Assembly (NCBI GenBank): GCA_945910005.1
Contig: CAMDTW010000605.1
Span: forward strand, 1-64,000
Direction: 5' to 3'
Origin: Isoperla grammatica
Lineage: Eukaryota; Arthropoda; Insecta; Plecoptera; Perlodidae
DNA length: 64,000 bases
The notes beneath the pieces were generated by a model that was not told the origin of the DNA, did not search any database, and saw only the letters and a list, made by a program, of their open reading frames with translations. Of the stretch, positions 48,906 to 61,240 are shown in pieces (position 1 is the stretch's first letter; every line of letters starts with the position of its first letter). The position numbers and the translations under genes are program-made.

Positions 48906-49827
48906 TTGAAGACTCATGAGGGTTCATATACTGTAGTTAGCTTAACTATCTATTATATTATTGTTATCAATGTAGGGCTCGTTAGTCATGTGGGTTTATT
49001 AAGGGGCATCACCCGGGGCATCTTTCTACGCAAACAAAAATTTAATTGCACAGAATGCCAACCTACAAAAATTAAAAACCTCCAAAACCTCAGTTTTTAC
49101 TTGTTTTTAAATATAACTTTCTGTTGGAATTTTACGTCACAATGTTTGTGCCATTGATGTGGACTGCTGAGAACATTTTCAGAGTTCTATCATGGACAAT
49201 ATCCATGTAAAAAATAATTAGTTTTAAATACGGAATAGAAAATCACCAAATGAAATAAACGTGACCATAAAAATTATATCAACAATGTCTAACAATACAG
49301 TATACACATTACATTTACCTTATAACAATACATTTTGGAATGATCCCGAAACTAAAAATCTAAGAGAAGTCAAGACGTGTGTGCACAGGTACAGCATGAG
49401 CTGATTGATTTACGTTCCAAAGTAAGTTGTAGTTGTCCACACAACTCCAAGACAGGGGGTCTAGGGAAGCGATAATACCTTATAAAATTATTGTCAGACA
49501 CATTTAATGGATCTAAATGATAATGAAAGACACGTCATGGCCCCACAACTTCATCTTCCTGGTTATTTTAATTCTAGTTAATTTTATTTATTTATTCAAG
49601 CCTACTACAATTCACTCATATGCAAGTCACAAGGACATATATTTGGATTTGGCATCATGTAGTAATACATGTAGTACACTACCCTAATAATTAAATGCAA
49701 AAGATGAATAAAATACATTGTCAATTTCAATGTGCCTATTTAAAAATGTTGTGTTTTACTGTAATAGAAATGAAAACCAGAATAACATTTAGGATAAAAT
49801 ATAAACTGTACATATTTGCTAATCCTG
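48906..49827. other. Spacer between convergent HARBI1-like and NAIF1-like genes
   Basis: AT-rich. An 83-codon + ORF at 48906-49157 has no recognised motif. Both genes end toward this region, so 3' UTRs are expected here. Confidence 0.5.
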
Positions 49828-52800
49828 TCATTGTTTATCTAAAATACCCCTAACTAGTGACTCCAACACTGCTGCTAAACGGTTTGTTGCTTGCACTTGT
49901 TCTCGATGAATGTCAATAAGCCGCTCTCCTTGGGCGAGATGAGCAGCCATGTAGTCATTACTAGAAAAAAGTATTACATTACCTATCACAATACAATTTA
50001 TGTAAGGCTGCAGTTTGGTACATAGGCCACAATGTACAATAACATTGAAGTAGTTACATCATCTGTAGGCATAAGTAGATAATGCAAATACATGAAGTGC
50101 TCTAGAAGAGTACACGTAGTAAGTTGTACAGAAATTCACACAATGGGGTGGAATGGGATTGAATATTCTTAACAGGTAGGGGTTTTGGGTTGAAGCATAC
50201 GAAACCTAAACATTATACATGACGAACATGCATCATACTACAGTATGCTTAAAAAAAGCTGTTCAAATCAAATTCTGTTTTATTTTGTTCATACAAGATT
50301 GTTGATTAAAGTGTGTTGCTAGATAAACATTAATATTAACATTTAGCTATTTAATGAATTCAGGACATTCTAATTATATATTATAAAGAAAGAGATGGAA
50401 AGGAAAGATTGCTGAAGACCTACAGATGAGACGAGAGAACTGGGAGCAAGTAGAGGACGTACGAATGTGGGAAGATAGGAAGAGGTGGAAAAATTTGGTT
50501 GTGAAACCCAAGCTGACCCTGCCAGAAGCAGGAAACGGTGATGGATAATGATGATGATGATGATGTTTATGTCTACAGAATTATGTAGACGTCGTTAGCC
50601 TATTGTTATAAAGTAAGATTTGGTTTAGTTTGTTTTTACAAGAGAAAGAATTTATTTATTACTGACTTGCAATCGTACAAGTCACTAATAAATAAATTCT
50701 TTCTCTTGTACATTTTTGCATGCATGATGGGAATGGTACGTGTACATTAAACACTCACCTACTGACACAACAACAAACATTGCAGGTAAAATAGGGGGGG
50801 GGGGGGGGGGGGGGTAATTCCTCATAATTACATTTATTGTCTTATCAGTTCAAATTTAGAGTATAACAACCAAAAGTGGATCTCTAAGTACTGATACTGT
50901 AATAAAACCCATTGTAGGCCTGCAAGTAAGTATGCTTGACCATTTGCTATAAGAAGAATAACTTGTGTGTCATAATATGTCATAAATATCAGTAACTCAC
51001 CCCGATGTAGTGGTCTGGCTAGCCCTATTCTGCAAGATAGACCGAACTGCATGAACGATATCAACATCGTTCTCAATTAAGCTCACCTCAGGCCTGGGTG
51101 GAGTAGCTGGTGGCACGATGACCGTTATTACACCTATGGATTGAAAGTCATTGCATAACGGCAAAGGCTAGAGACACTACAATTCAAGTAGAATTCATAC
51201 AAATACAGTAGGCCTACTAAATAAATGGTGTTATTGTTTTTGTACTTTGCAGAGTTAAGTAATAATTTTTTCAAAAGCAGCACCCTTCTTTTTCTGGTAA
51301 CTCTTAGAATGTTGCATTCCTTTTATTATACAGTCATGTTTGACACAACATGTTGGTTTTTGCTGTTGGTATTTTTGAAAAATGTTATGTTATTTTCAAA
51401 AATACTAGGTCTATACTAGTATCTTCTGAAAATATGCCCAGACGTAACACCTCTGCAATACTGCAAAAACAAAAATGCAATACTTCAATACTACAATGTG
51501 CCAATTGCTTCACTCACAAAATATGCTTTACCACAATGCTCTTAAAAAATGTGTGAACAATAATGCAGATTCAATCGGACAGCATCGAAAAGTTCATTAG
51601 TTCACAACTATAAACTATATTAACATTTTGTATTAAATGTTTCTTCATGTAGAAATGATAGAATGAAGGCATGTCTGCTATACCACTTCCATCTATCCTT
51701 TTAACCACACACTTGTTCACACATGAAACGATTTTATTTTCAAAGTAAGTTTTCTACTACTTTGTCTTTCTTAATAAGGAACTTATAAACGCTACTTGAA
51801 GAAAGCTGTTAGCTTTTAACGAAAAGTAAGTTATGGAAGTAGGGTCGAACCATAATGTTAAATTGTTCCATTGACATTCATCACATATAAAAGTAACCTG
51901 CAGGCCTAGGCTTAATGTTTGTTGTATTTATACATATTCATAGATACCACACAAAGTTACTTGTAGGCCTATAGGCCTAATGTGTGTTGTACTGACATAT
52001 TTATAGCGTTCAAAGTAACTTGTTCATGTAAGCCTTACGCATGTTTGTTGTATTGACATATTCACACCATTCAAAGTTATTGTAGGCTAAGGCCTAATGT
52101 TTTTTGTACTGACATATTTATAACATACAACATATAGCTTCGTAAGCCTTAGGAAAACGTTGTATTGACACATATTCATAACATACAAAGTAACTTGTAG
52201 ATGTGGGTATAGGCCTATGTTGTACTGAAGTTTATTCATAGCATACCGTCTTCCATCGGTTCTCCAAAACTTATCTCTAGTCCACCTCCCGGGATTCCTG
52301 AAATCGATACTTCTCCTGTGAGGGCAGCCATCCTTTCAAGGAATGGATCCACATCATCGGGGCCAGGTCCACCTCCAGTCTTTACAACTTCCTTACGATT
52401 CTCAACAACTGAAATAAATTAAGCACAAAATCATCCACAAAACTCGTTCGTAGATGTTGGAATAATAATATAGACTAAATTAGGCCTAGGCCTATGGGCA
52501 CATTTTACGAATAATTAGTTACTTGTACTTACGTCGAAGTTTTGCCAGTCTTTTTTGGTCCTTCCATTTAAGTTTGATATCGTTCACTGTTCTAACAGGC
52601 CCGATACTAACCGCATTTACTGCATCAGTCACTTCCTGCCAGGCATGAATTTTTTTGGTGTTGGTTCCACCACCCCCGTTATGTTTACAAAACAATAGTT
52701 TTGATCGCTTTTCTATTTCCCCCACCATTACCTCCACTTCTTTGCTAAGAAACCTAGCTTTGTTGGTTCGTTTAGGCTTTTCAGCGATAGATTTTGCCAT
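49828..52800 (-). CDS. NAIF1-like: NAIF1-like Myb/SANT DNA-binding protein, four exons, 231 aa
   Basis: Exons 52533-52800, 52247-52408, 51001-51133 and 49828-49960 join in frame (696 nt with stop). I chose the ATG at 52800 (MAKSIAEKPKR) because it directly precedes the domain; an upstream frame also opens. Residues about 10-90 form a Myb/SANT-like domain: ARFLSKEVEVMVGEIEKRSK, then AWQEVTDAVNAV and TVNDIKLKWKDQKRL. The middle is acidic and glycine/proline-rich (GGGPGPDDVDPFLERM). The C-terminus is an amphipathic helix (AQGERLIDIHREQVQATNRL). In Harbinger systems this partner carries the transposase to the nucleus and binds the TIRs, and vertebrate NAIF1 does so for HARBI1. All frames are intact. 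Confidence 0.85.
50637..50710. repeat. Perfect-class hairpin, 33-bp arms
   Basis: Arms 50637-50669 and 50678-50710 pair with one mismatch around the 8-nt loop CAATCGTA. It lies in the last intron of the NAIF1-like gene and could be a microhairpin element. Confidence 0.95.
50794..50814. repeat. Poly-G tract
   Basis: About 20 consecutive G in an intron of the NAIF1-like gene. Confidence 0.95.
51892..52245. repeat. Degenerate tandem repeat, about 60-70 bp, 5-6 units
   Basis: Units contain TTGTAGGCCTA, AATGTTTGTTGTA, CTGACATATTTATA and CAAAGTAACTTG. It lies in the first intron of the NAIF1-like gene. Confidence 0.75.
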
Positions 52801-53130
52801 TTTTATATTTTGGTCAACTCTGAACCTTAGAGAATGTCTCTGAACAAGTAGCCGCGTCGACTTTCGAACTCTTGTCACCCAGCTTACCGCGAAACAGCTT
52901 TCGCACCCAGCTTATAGCGATACTGTGTTAGATAGTAAAAATGTAATGACGTAGTATGTGACGTCATCATTTCAAAACACCTAGATTCTTCCAACGAGAA
53001 TCACTCTTTGTGGATACGGAATTTGGTGGTTTCAAATACGGTATTTAACAGGAGTAATCGAGGTGAAATGAAACGGGGGTTTTGACAAAACACCAAAGGC
53101 AAATCACCAATCTTTGTGGATCCGGGCCCA

Positions 53131-54045
53131 GGTGTTTATGAGTTGGGGTATAGATAGAGGTTTCGAATCTGTCTGCGAAATATAGTCGAAATTTACGTAA
53201 ACACCGAAATTTCTGCGTATTTGCGAAATAAAGACGAATTTACCTTGATTGGGAAAAATTATGCTTTATACTGTATATAATTCTCAAGAAATTTAAAAAG
53301 GTGTTAGCAGTTTGTTGAACAACAACTTGTATAGACATATGTATGTACATGTATAATCTAAGTTGTTTCAATAATAAATGATGTGATGTCACATGCATAT
53401 CACACATAACAGATCAGTAATTCATTAATTTACCTTAAACAATTTTGCAACTTATTATTTTCTATTAAGGCAAAATGGGATGAAAAAATAACATCAAAAT
53501 TTTAAAATCATTTGTGCTAAATTTTGGAAAAAATAAAACTATTTTCAAACACCTCTACCAATGAGTACTGGTATATATGACATAATTTTCACATGCAGTG
53601 ATCACAATATTATAGGACACACCTAAAATAACCTGGGGATAACCTGTATCTCTACTCTATGGTCCACAAGCAGTTAATTATGTGTTCAGACATATGCAGT
53701 TTAACTTGAATGCTTCAATACCATACCTTAAAATTAGAATCAATAGAATATTACAAAAAAAAAGTACTCACGTGTAATAAAATCCCTGTAATATTTTAGT
53801 TTATGTACCGGCAAGGGTACTTACTTCTGCTTGCTCTTACTTCTGAGCATAATGCTATACATAATAAGGATTGTACAATAGGCATACTAATTAAAAGAAT
53901 CAATGAATATAAGCCTCTCATAGTAATTAAGGTAGTATACTATACACAATAGAAGAACATTAGGATTATGATACCAAGACTGCTATAATCACAGCCAAAC
54001 AGTCCATACCTGATTAATAAAAAATAAACAAAAAAACAATCATAA
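53131..54045. other. AT-rich spacer, no gene seen
   Basis: Between the Harbinger 3 right TIR and the segmental duplication. No supported ORF. Confidence 0.6.
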
Positions 54046-54199
54046 CAAAAATTGTTCAATAATTTGACCTGGCGAATCACTAGGTGGGTAATAGGCCATA
54101 TGCATATTACCAACTTAAAAGTTTTTTGGTAGATAGCATGAATCTGTATATAAAAATAACACCACAAATAAAGCGTAAAATAAAAAAGAGCATTACATA

Positions 54200-54372
54200 C
54201 AGTCCAGCCCACTTATAACGAACTTGAAGGGAGGTGATTTTTACTTTGTTAAAAAAGAACTTTGTTATAACAGAACCAATTTGCATGTATTTTTGTTTCA
54301 GATGAATAAAAAATTACTTTGTTAAATCCAGACTTTTGTTAAAAGAGGGTTCTTTAAAAGTGGGCCCGACTG
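54200..54372. mobile_element. Tc1/pogo-type MITE, 173 bp
   Basis: Ends CAGTCCAGCCCACTTATAAC and, inverted, CAGTCGGGCCCACTTTTAAA, flanked by TA on both sides. The paralogous copy b (near 55825-55845) has the uninterrupted sequence GAGTATAGTTTAACAG. Confidence 0.9.
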
Positions 54373-54640
54373 TAGTAACAGTACAACAATGTTTAAAATT
54401 TAAATGTATACTCCTACATTTGAACATTGAAGTACCTACAATACTCATTTGGCAACACAATTGCACACAAACACTTTCAAAATAAACATTAATTCGCCAA
54501 AAATAATACCCATTAAAAAAATGATCATCAAAAGAAGTCCTACATAACGGTGTACATTATGCATTTCTGAAACAATTAGTTACACAATATTGTTCAATAA
54601 CTTGACCTGGCATATACTGGTACCTTTCTTAGATCACTGT

Positions 54641-55714
54641 TAGTGCTGTGCGAGTACCCGAAATTTCGAGTCGAGTCGAGGATTTATTACCCGACTCGCG
54701 GTCGAGTATTTGCTACTCGCGAGTCGAGTCCATTTTCAAATTTGCCGCTTTGTGATAATGCAGTTCAGCGAGCGATCGAGCAGCCGACGCGTGGTACTTC
54801 CAAACTCGGTCAACAGGTAGCGCTGTAAGTCTTTCTCGCAGTACAACCAACACCACCGCTACGCGGCAGCTCATGTACATCATTGCAACCAACGTCATCT
54901 CGCAAGTTTCTACATTTTCTAGTTTCATTCAACAACGTGTCTTGTTGTGTGCTAGGGCTTAGGCCTGTCTTTTCGTAGAGCAAAAAAACACGTTGTTTAT
55001 TCTGGTTGCTACTGTTTATAAATTGAAATGGCAAGCGAACATTCTGATCATGGATATGATACTGATGTTGATGGTGAGTTGGAGGAAAGAGACTTGGATG
55101 AGGCTTCGGGTCCAAGTTCGACACTCGCACCCGACCCTAACCCGTCGAGAGGTTCTCTTATTTGGGGGTTTTACAATCGAAGTGCTGACCAACGATCTGC
55201 AAACTGTAAATTTTGCGTGGCAGTAATAAAAGTTATTACGGGGTCGACTTCCAGTCTACAGAAACACTTAAATGGTAAACACCCCGTCAAGTTCATGCTG
55301 CTTACGACGCAGGAGGCAAAGCGGGTCACATTGCCAGCACAGCATACTAGGCCTAGGCCTTCCGCTAGGCCGCTAATGTCGCAGTTAGTATAAAGCCCAA
55401 CACGATATAAAATACATACAAAATTGTATTACTTAGGCCTATTATTTATTAACATAAATTTGACAATATTGTAAAATAGCTTAATTCAACGAGCGTGGGG
55501 CCCACACATAACTAAAAACATTAAAACAAGTATTTTATTACTAACATAAATTTGTATTTATAGTACCTGCTTCCTCGTATGCCTACCTATTGTACTTTCA
55601 TTAAAATCTAGGCCGAACTTAACTCGGACTCGGACTCGTATTGGACTCGAAATTGAGTAATTTTTAGGACTCGGACTCGACTCGAATGCCAAAATCAGGA
55701 ATCGCACAGCCCTA
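54641..55714 (+). mobile_element. hAT element, internally deleted, 1074 bp
   Basis: TIRs start TAGTGCTGTGCGAGTACC and, inverted, TAGGGCTGTGCGATTCC, a hallmark hAT end. The 8-bp duplication is ATCACTGT (54633-54640) and ATCACTAT (55715-55722). Subterminal GACTCG/CGAGTC words are abundant on both sides. The only gene left is the BED-finger ORF; the transposase core is missing. Confidence 0.92.
55028..55393 (+). CDS. BED zinc-finger protein (hAT N-terminal remnant), 121 aa
   Basis: ATG at 55028 (MASEHSDHGYDTD). An acidic N-terminus is followed by a BED-type finger at about residues 42-90: SLIWGFYNRSADQRSANCKF, then CKFCVAVI, GSTSSLQKHLNGKH. The C-x2-C and H-x4-H ligands are present. BED fingers bind transposon ends in hAT transposases. 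Here the frame stops soon after the finger, so the protein could bind DNA but not catalyse transposition. If expressed it might compete with full-length transposase; that is inference. Confidence 0.75.
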   Translation: MASEHSDHGYDTDVDGELEERDLDEASGPSSTLAPDPNPSRGSLIWGFYNRSADQRSANCKFCVAVIKVITGSTSSLQKHLNGKHPVKFMLLTTQEAKRVTLPAQHTRPRPSARPLMSQLV

Positions 55715-56603
55715 ATCACTATGTGAGTAACAAGCAACTTAAATAAAAGTTTGCTTGGTAGATAGTATGATTCTGAAATTTGGATATAAAAATAGCAAAA
55801 CAAATAAAGCATAAAATAAAAAAGAGTATAGTTTAACAGTACAACAATGTTTAAAATTTAAATGTATACTCCTACATTTGAACATTGAAGTACCTACCTA
55901 TACATTACTCATTTGGCAACACAACTGCACACAATGTTTTCTTTTAAATTACAAGTACAGTGTAGTACACGTGTATTACAATGTATTTACTGGCAGTACT
56001 CTTTCATAAACTTGTTGAAAGTAATACTCCCTCTGAATTGAGGATTTTCCACAATTTGTAAAAGTTCTCTTTCTAAGAACGTTAAAAGGTTTGTGTAAAC
56101 AATAGGATAATGGGAATCAAGAACAAAATATGCACCAATTAATAGTGTAAGCGCTGCCTGTGCAGTTATGTTGTCTGTGCTATGGCACACGGTTTTGCCC
56201 TCTGCTAGAAGAAATAGGTCTGTGGGTTCAGCTTCTCCCTCCTCGTCTGTATAGATAAAGACAATACATGGTGCTTGGATGTTGCTCGATGTTAGATCAG
56301 GAATTGCTTTGCTTGCCTGTTATGGTGGGTTTACACACCGTAATAAGGTTTAAGGAATAAGGGTTAAGAATCCTCCCACCGACCGAACCGTTCACACACT
56401 TATCTAAGGCTAAAGAACTTCATGTAAAGATAGGACTACAGCATGAGAGACCATGCGAGTGCTTTGGTACATTAAGCATGGTGGCAAATAGGTAAACTAT
56501 ATTTGCGCGGGATTGTGTAAAGTAGGTTATGTCTGCTCGGCTTGAATGTCAATACGTTTCTATCAAATTATCAATAAGTCATTAACCGTAATAAAATACC
56601 ATA

Positions 56604-58326
56604 ATGGACGATGACGACATAGGCCTACAGGAAATTGATGACCTTATTTTGATTAATGTTTGGACCACATTCATTGCTCTAGGTAAGTGTCAACTGTGTC
56701 ATTATAAAGTATCTTGTTATATTTGTACCTGTCCCCAAGGGTTGTCCCTGGTTCTCCACAGCTTCCCAGCTACAATGTTTCTGTTATTTCTACTTCACAG
56801 GTTATTTGCTATTGAAAAAATATCGGCATCGCAGGAGATGGTGGGTACGCCCAATAAATCAAAATGCCCGGCACATTCGAGGTCATTATTTTCATTTGTT
56901 TCTGGCCATGAAACGCCGAGACCCTGAACAGTTTTTTGTATATACACGCATGTCCCCAAACCAATTTGACAAACTTTTAAGGATGGTTCGACCTCATCTA
57001 ATGAAAAGAAATCACCGTGCATTGGGACCAGGAGAACGTTTGGCAATTACTCTAAGGTAGGCATAGGACAAGCCTATACTAATCTTCAAAGGTTGAATCA
57101 GATTGGCCTGAGCTCCAAACAGGCTGCTCGTTAAAGTATAACTAGATCTGAATATGGTTAAGGGAAGCACTGCATTTGTAAGGGAATTCCTACTATGCTA
57201 AGTTATATTTCATAATTCCAGATATTTATCGCAAGGCGGTACAATGCAAGCTGTCGCCTGGGATTACGGCATTGGCAAAGCAACTGTCAGCAACATTATA
57301 AAGGAAACATGCGAAGCAATCTGGAGAGCACTTGTTGACACATATTTGCCAATGCCAGATGCAAATAAATGGCAAGAAATCGCCGACAGCTTTTACTCTC
57401 ACTGGAACTTGCCTAACTGTTTGGGTGCCATTGATGGCAAATTAGTTGTCATCCAATGTCCCAAATTAGCAGGGACCCGATACTACAGTTATAAGAAAGT
57501 TCATGCTATGATTCTGATGGCGGTTTGTGATTCTAACTATTGTTTTACGATGGTTGATATTGGCGGATATGGATCCCAAGGTAAGGTTACTACTTACTTG
57601 TCATATCATTGTATCAAGTCACACCTGAGTATAGGAGATGCAGTTTGTGACCCATCTATTATTTGATTTACATAATATTATGATGAATTTTTTCTATTAG
57701 GTGACAGAGCAATTTTCCGTGAGTCCGAGTTCGGCCAGCGCATCCTCAGTGGAACTATGGATGTTCCAGGACTTCGATACTTACCTGGCTCAGAGACAAT
57801 CATGCCTCATTTTTTTGTTGGTGATGAGGCTTTCCCGCTTCGCACTAATCTGATGCGACCTTATCCAGGCAAGTTCTTGGATAATGAACGTCGAGTGTTC
57901 AACTACCGTTTGTCGAGAGCACGACGAACAATTGAAAATGCTTTTGGCATACTAAGTGCAAGATGGAGGGTATTCCGAGGCAACATTGTTGCTGACATAA
58001 CCACCGTGGATGCGATAGTCAAGGCGACTGTCTGCCTCCACAACTTCTTAAAAAGTGATGAATTCACATTGCCTCGTAACCAACAACGCTACTGTCCACA
58101 AAATTATGGAGATTGGGTTACGGACAATGGCGAGGTAATTCCAGGAGAGTGGAGGCTGGACAACGGCAATGATGCATTGCGGAATTTGAGCAAAACTGGC
58201 TCAAATAATCATCAAGTTATAGCTGCAGAGCTGAGGGGCAGACTAAAAGAGTATTTAATGTCTCCAGAAGGAGAAGTAGAATGGCAACAACGTCACGTAA
58301 ATCGTGGTTATGTTGTCCCACAGTGA
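56604..58326 (+). CDS. Harbinger transposase, element 2, 439 aa, intact
   Basis: Exons 56604-56682, 56801-57056, 57222-57580 and 57701-58326 join in frame (1320 nt with stop). The N-terminal part has KYRHRRRWWVRPINQNARH and YTRMSPNQFDKLLRMVRP. A helix-turn-helix-like segment reads AVAWDYGIGKATVSNIIKET. The catalytic DDE residues are Asp in LGAIDGKLVVIQ, Asp in VDIGGYGSQGDRAIF (the GD after the loop) and Glu in RRTIENAFGILSARWRVFRG. A conserved ATVCLHNFLKS follows. The protein should cut the element out and reinsert it at TWA. The broken copy at 19499-21750 shares its exon lengths. It is quite diverged from the HARBI1-like protein at 42718. Confidence 0.92.
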
Positions 58327-58716
58327 AACCTTTAAGTAGTATTTGCTACCAGGACTGATGCAACTGTTGAAAGAGCGGTATACCGTTCCGACCGGGCATA
58401 ACGGCCACAGCAACTAAAGGCGGGTTAGGCCTACAGGAGGTTTAGCAATGTATGCGTGGGATATGCTAGGGATTACGTAAAAATAATATAGAGTCAAGAG
58501 TAAAAAAAATGAATTTGCAATGTATTTTTTAAAAATCTTGAATTAATATTTCAATTAAGAAACAAGTAGCTAGACATAAAAGTAAACATTAACCACTGAA
58601 GCACCACAAAAATACTAGCCTAGTGCATAGTTATAAGTACAAAAAAAATGAAGTGGCATTAAAAATCTACTGTATATTTAAATGTAGGCTATTATTCGAC
58701 GGAACCCCCCTCCCAA

Positions 58717-60668
58717 TCACTCGGAGTCCGACACGTAGCTGAGGGCTAGCTGGACCAGCTTGCCCTCTAGCTCCCTCCTCTTTTTCCCCACTTTAACCTT
58801 GTCGACAATACCCGCCAAATATTGTCCTAATTTTTCAGAATTGCTGCGGGGCTGCCGCCGAGCATCTGCTTCATTGCGATTAAGTAATAGAGTGTTTAGC
58901 TGCGTCGATTGTGCTTGTAAGAACTTTTGCAAGTCATCAGCCTTGGCTCTTTTGTTAGAATGAAATTCATCCGGGACATAAGGGGATGTCCCCGAGCCAA
59001 CGCTAGATGGGCGGCTTGCTGACGTACTGGGAGAAGCTGACCGGCTGTTCCTTGGGGAAGCTGAACAGCTCACGCTGGGGGACGATGTATAGCTGACACT
59101 TGGGGAAGTTGACACAAAAGCGGTAGTTGGAGAGAATGTTGTGTTGGTGTGAGGGGGCATCATTTGGTTGATGGCTGCTGGCAGCTTGGGGGAAATTGAT
59201 GGAGTCGAGGTCTGCGATGTGAAGGTGGCCGGTCGTTGAAATTGTATGGGGAGCGAGCTTGGTAACCAGACTTTTTTGGCTGGCACATTGGTACTAGTTC
59301 TGAAACAATAAAAAAAACACTAAGCAAAACTGCAGAGTAGGTAGCAACTGACAAGTATGAAAGGCAAGTATTTACTTGTCATGAATTTGAATTAGTTATT
59401 CAAATTAGTATGGTGATGGTCTTTAATGACAATTAGGCCTACACCTAAGGTAATGATTAATATGGCTGTCATTTAATGCATGAACTTGTATGGTGTATTT
59501 GTAACTTTAATTGCAGCACTTATTTAGTAGGTAGCCTACCAGTAATGGCAATAATGCAATTTACATCCACTAACGTTTGTTATTAACTTACTCCCGAGTC
59601 AAGCCTACATTGCTAGTTTAATCTTTACAGTTTTTAATGGTCTACATTCACATTAGCTTGAAATAAACACTGCGAATGCCAAGTGTAAAGTGGGTGGAGC
59701 CCTGTAATTGTTTCAAATGCTAAATCAACCAAATCATAAAAGTGGTTGTATAATATGGCCGCGGCATTTCAGAAACCCATTTACATTTGAGTAGTTCTAC
59801 TACAGTAGGCCCCTACTTTAATTTATTACTAGGTAGTTACCTCCGTCTGGCAATATGCACATCTAGAAACGACATCATATCCTGGTACACCCATTTTTCA
59901 CGTTTCTTGTAAGAGCTTCCGCTCACAAGCGGAGCACGTACCTCACTCCGGTCCCGTACATATTTTTTTCTAAGACGCTCCCAACTTTTCTGGCATTCCT
60001 GTACTGAAAGAAAAAAGCAGATTAAGTAGGAACTAGGACAAGGCATAGTAGTGCCTAGAGGCCCTATGACAGGAGTGTTGTCTGTTTGCTCTTTCTCTGT
60101 AAAGAAGAGTAAACCATTTAGGCCTACCATGTGCCTGTCAAACGAATCAACATTATATAGGGCTATTTATTGTAGCCTAGGCCTAGCTTAGACGCTAGGC
60201 CTAGCCTAGATTATACCCTAGGGCGGCCTATAATGCTGCAAGAGCGAGGGGTCCTTGTAAAGTCATCGTTTGAACTATGCCTACCATCTCCTTCCGCTCT
60301 AGGGGTTGGCTAGGCCCTAGGACATTGGGTTTGAAACCCAATGGCTAGGATAACATCCTAGTGGAGGGCAGAGACCAGAATGCATTGAAAGCAGTAGGTC
60401 TATGCTAGGGCCCACAGTCGGGCCCCTAGAATCGTCTATTTCTAGCCTTACCTGGAATTTGCAGAATGTCGGCGATTGCTGCCCACGAGTTTTCTTTGTC
60501 TTTCTCGAGCTTGTAGTCCGGCCTCGACTTATCATATAAATTAGGAAATGCCTCCACAAGTCTTATAAGTGAGGCATCGCTATCAGTCTCGACGGCCGCA
60601 CCCTCTGCTACCTCCTCCTCTTCATAAACGGTGAAATCATCATCATCATATAACTGTGATTCTTCCAT
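58717..60668 (-). CDS. MADF-domain protein of Harbinger element 2, 320 aa, intact
   Basis: Exons 60452-60668, 59841-60003 and 58717-59299 join in frame (963 nt with stop); ATG at 60668 (MEESQLYDDDD). An acidic N-terminus precedes a MADF domain built from exons 1 and 2: LIRLVEAFPNLYDKSRPDYK, SWAAIADILQIP, VQECQKSWERLRKKYVRDR, KKREKWVYQDMMSFLDVHIA. Exon 3 is long and Ser/Pro/Thr-rich with repeats of SPSVS-like words, then a basic helical segment (VKVGKKRRELEGKLVQLAL). MADF is a Myb/SANT relative; in Harbinger elements this gene provides end-binding and nuclear-import help. Confidence 0.9.
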
Positions 60669-61153
60669 TTCGAACACAACTAGAGAGCCGATCTTTGCCA
60701 GAGAGATTGTGAGGTTAAGTTCGACTATATTGACACCGGAATCGGAAGTAAGTCAAAATAAAATTTTACTTAAATAATAAAGTAGTTTTTACTTTATCTT
60801 CGTCAGTTGCTTAGCCATTGGTTGGAATAAAATGACGTCGAGAACTCTGATTGGTCGGGCTAACGTCGGGCTAAGAGCCTGGCATAAGAGTTGAAATTGG
60901 TTCAACTTCTTATCCCTAAACCTTATCCCAAAACCCGTAGAACGTTATGTGAACGCCATGATGCTAATGGCTTGATTCAACTTCGTTAAACCTTAGACCA
61001 TAAACCTTATTACGGTGTGTAAACCGAGCTTTAACAGAACAGTCGTGGTACTATAAATATAACTGTTAGTCCGAGGTATGATCCCAAATAATTTTTGAGA
61101 CCTCAATGCAATTTGACACATTGTGTGGGATTAACTAGGTAACTTTAATTGTA

Positions 61154-61240
61154 CAGTGGAACCTCACTAATCCGGGGTAATAGGAACCGGTGATGGCCCG
61201 GATTTAGAAAAATCCCGGATAATTAGGGTTATTGCTTTTT
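61154..61240 (+). repeat. Possible solo pogo-type end
   Basis: TA followed by CAGTGGAACCTCACTAATCC resembles a Tigger/pogo terminus. I found no matching right end nearby. Confidence 0.35.

Larger units (their letters stand above)
54046..55935. repeat. Segmental tandem duplication, two copies of about 250 bp of shared sequence
   Basis: Copy a (54046-54470) and copy b (54586-55935) share TTGTTCAATAA, TTGACCTGGC, TTGGTAGATAG, CAGTACAACAATGTTTAAAA and ATACTCCTACATTTGAACAT. Copy a holds a 173-bp MITE that copy b lacks, and copy b holds a 1.07-kb hAT that copy a lacks. Confidence 0.85.
56323..61030. mobile_element. Harbinger element 2, complete, 4708 bp
   Basis: Ends TGGTGGGTTTACACACCGTA and, inverted, AGCTCGGTTTACACACCGTA share GGTTTACACACCGTAATAAG and GTTTA. 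The target duplication TTA lies at 56320-56322 and 61031-61033. Inside are an intact transposase (+) and an intact MADF protein (-), convergent. It inserted into the SAMD3-like gene copy B. All parts needed for mobility seem present. Confidence 0.93.
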
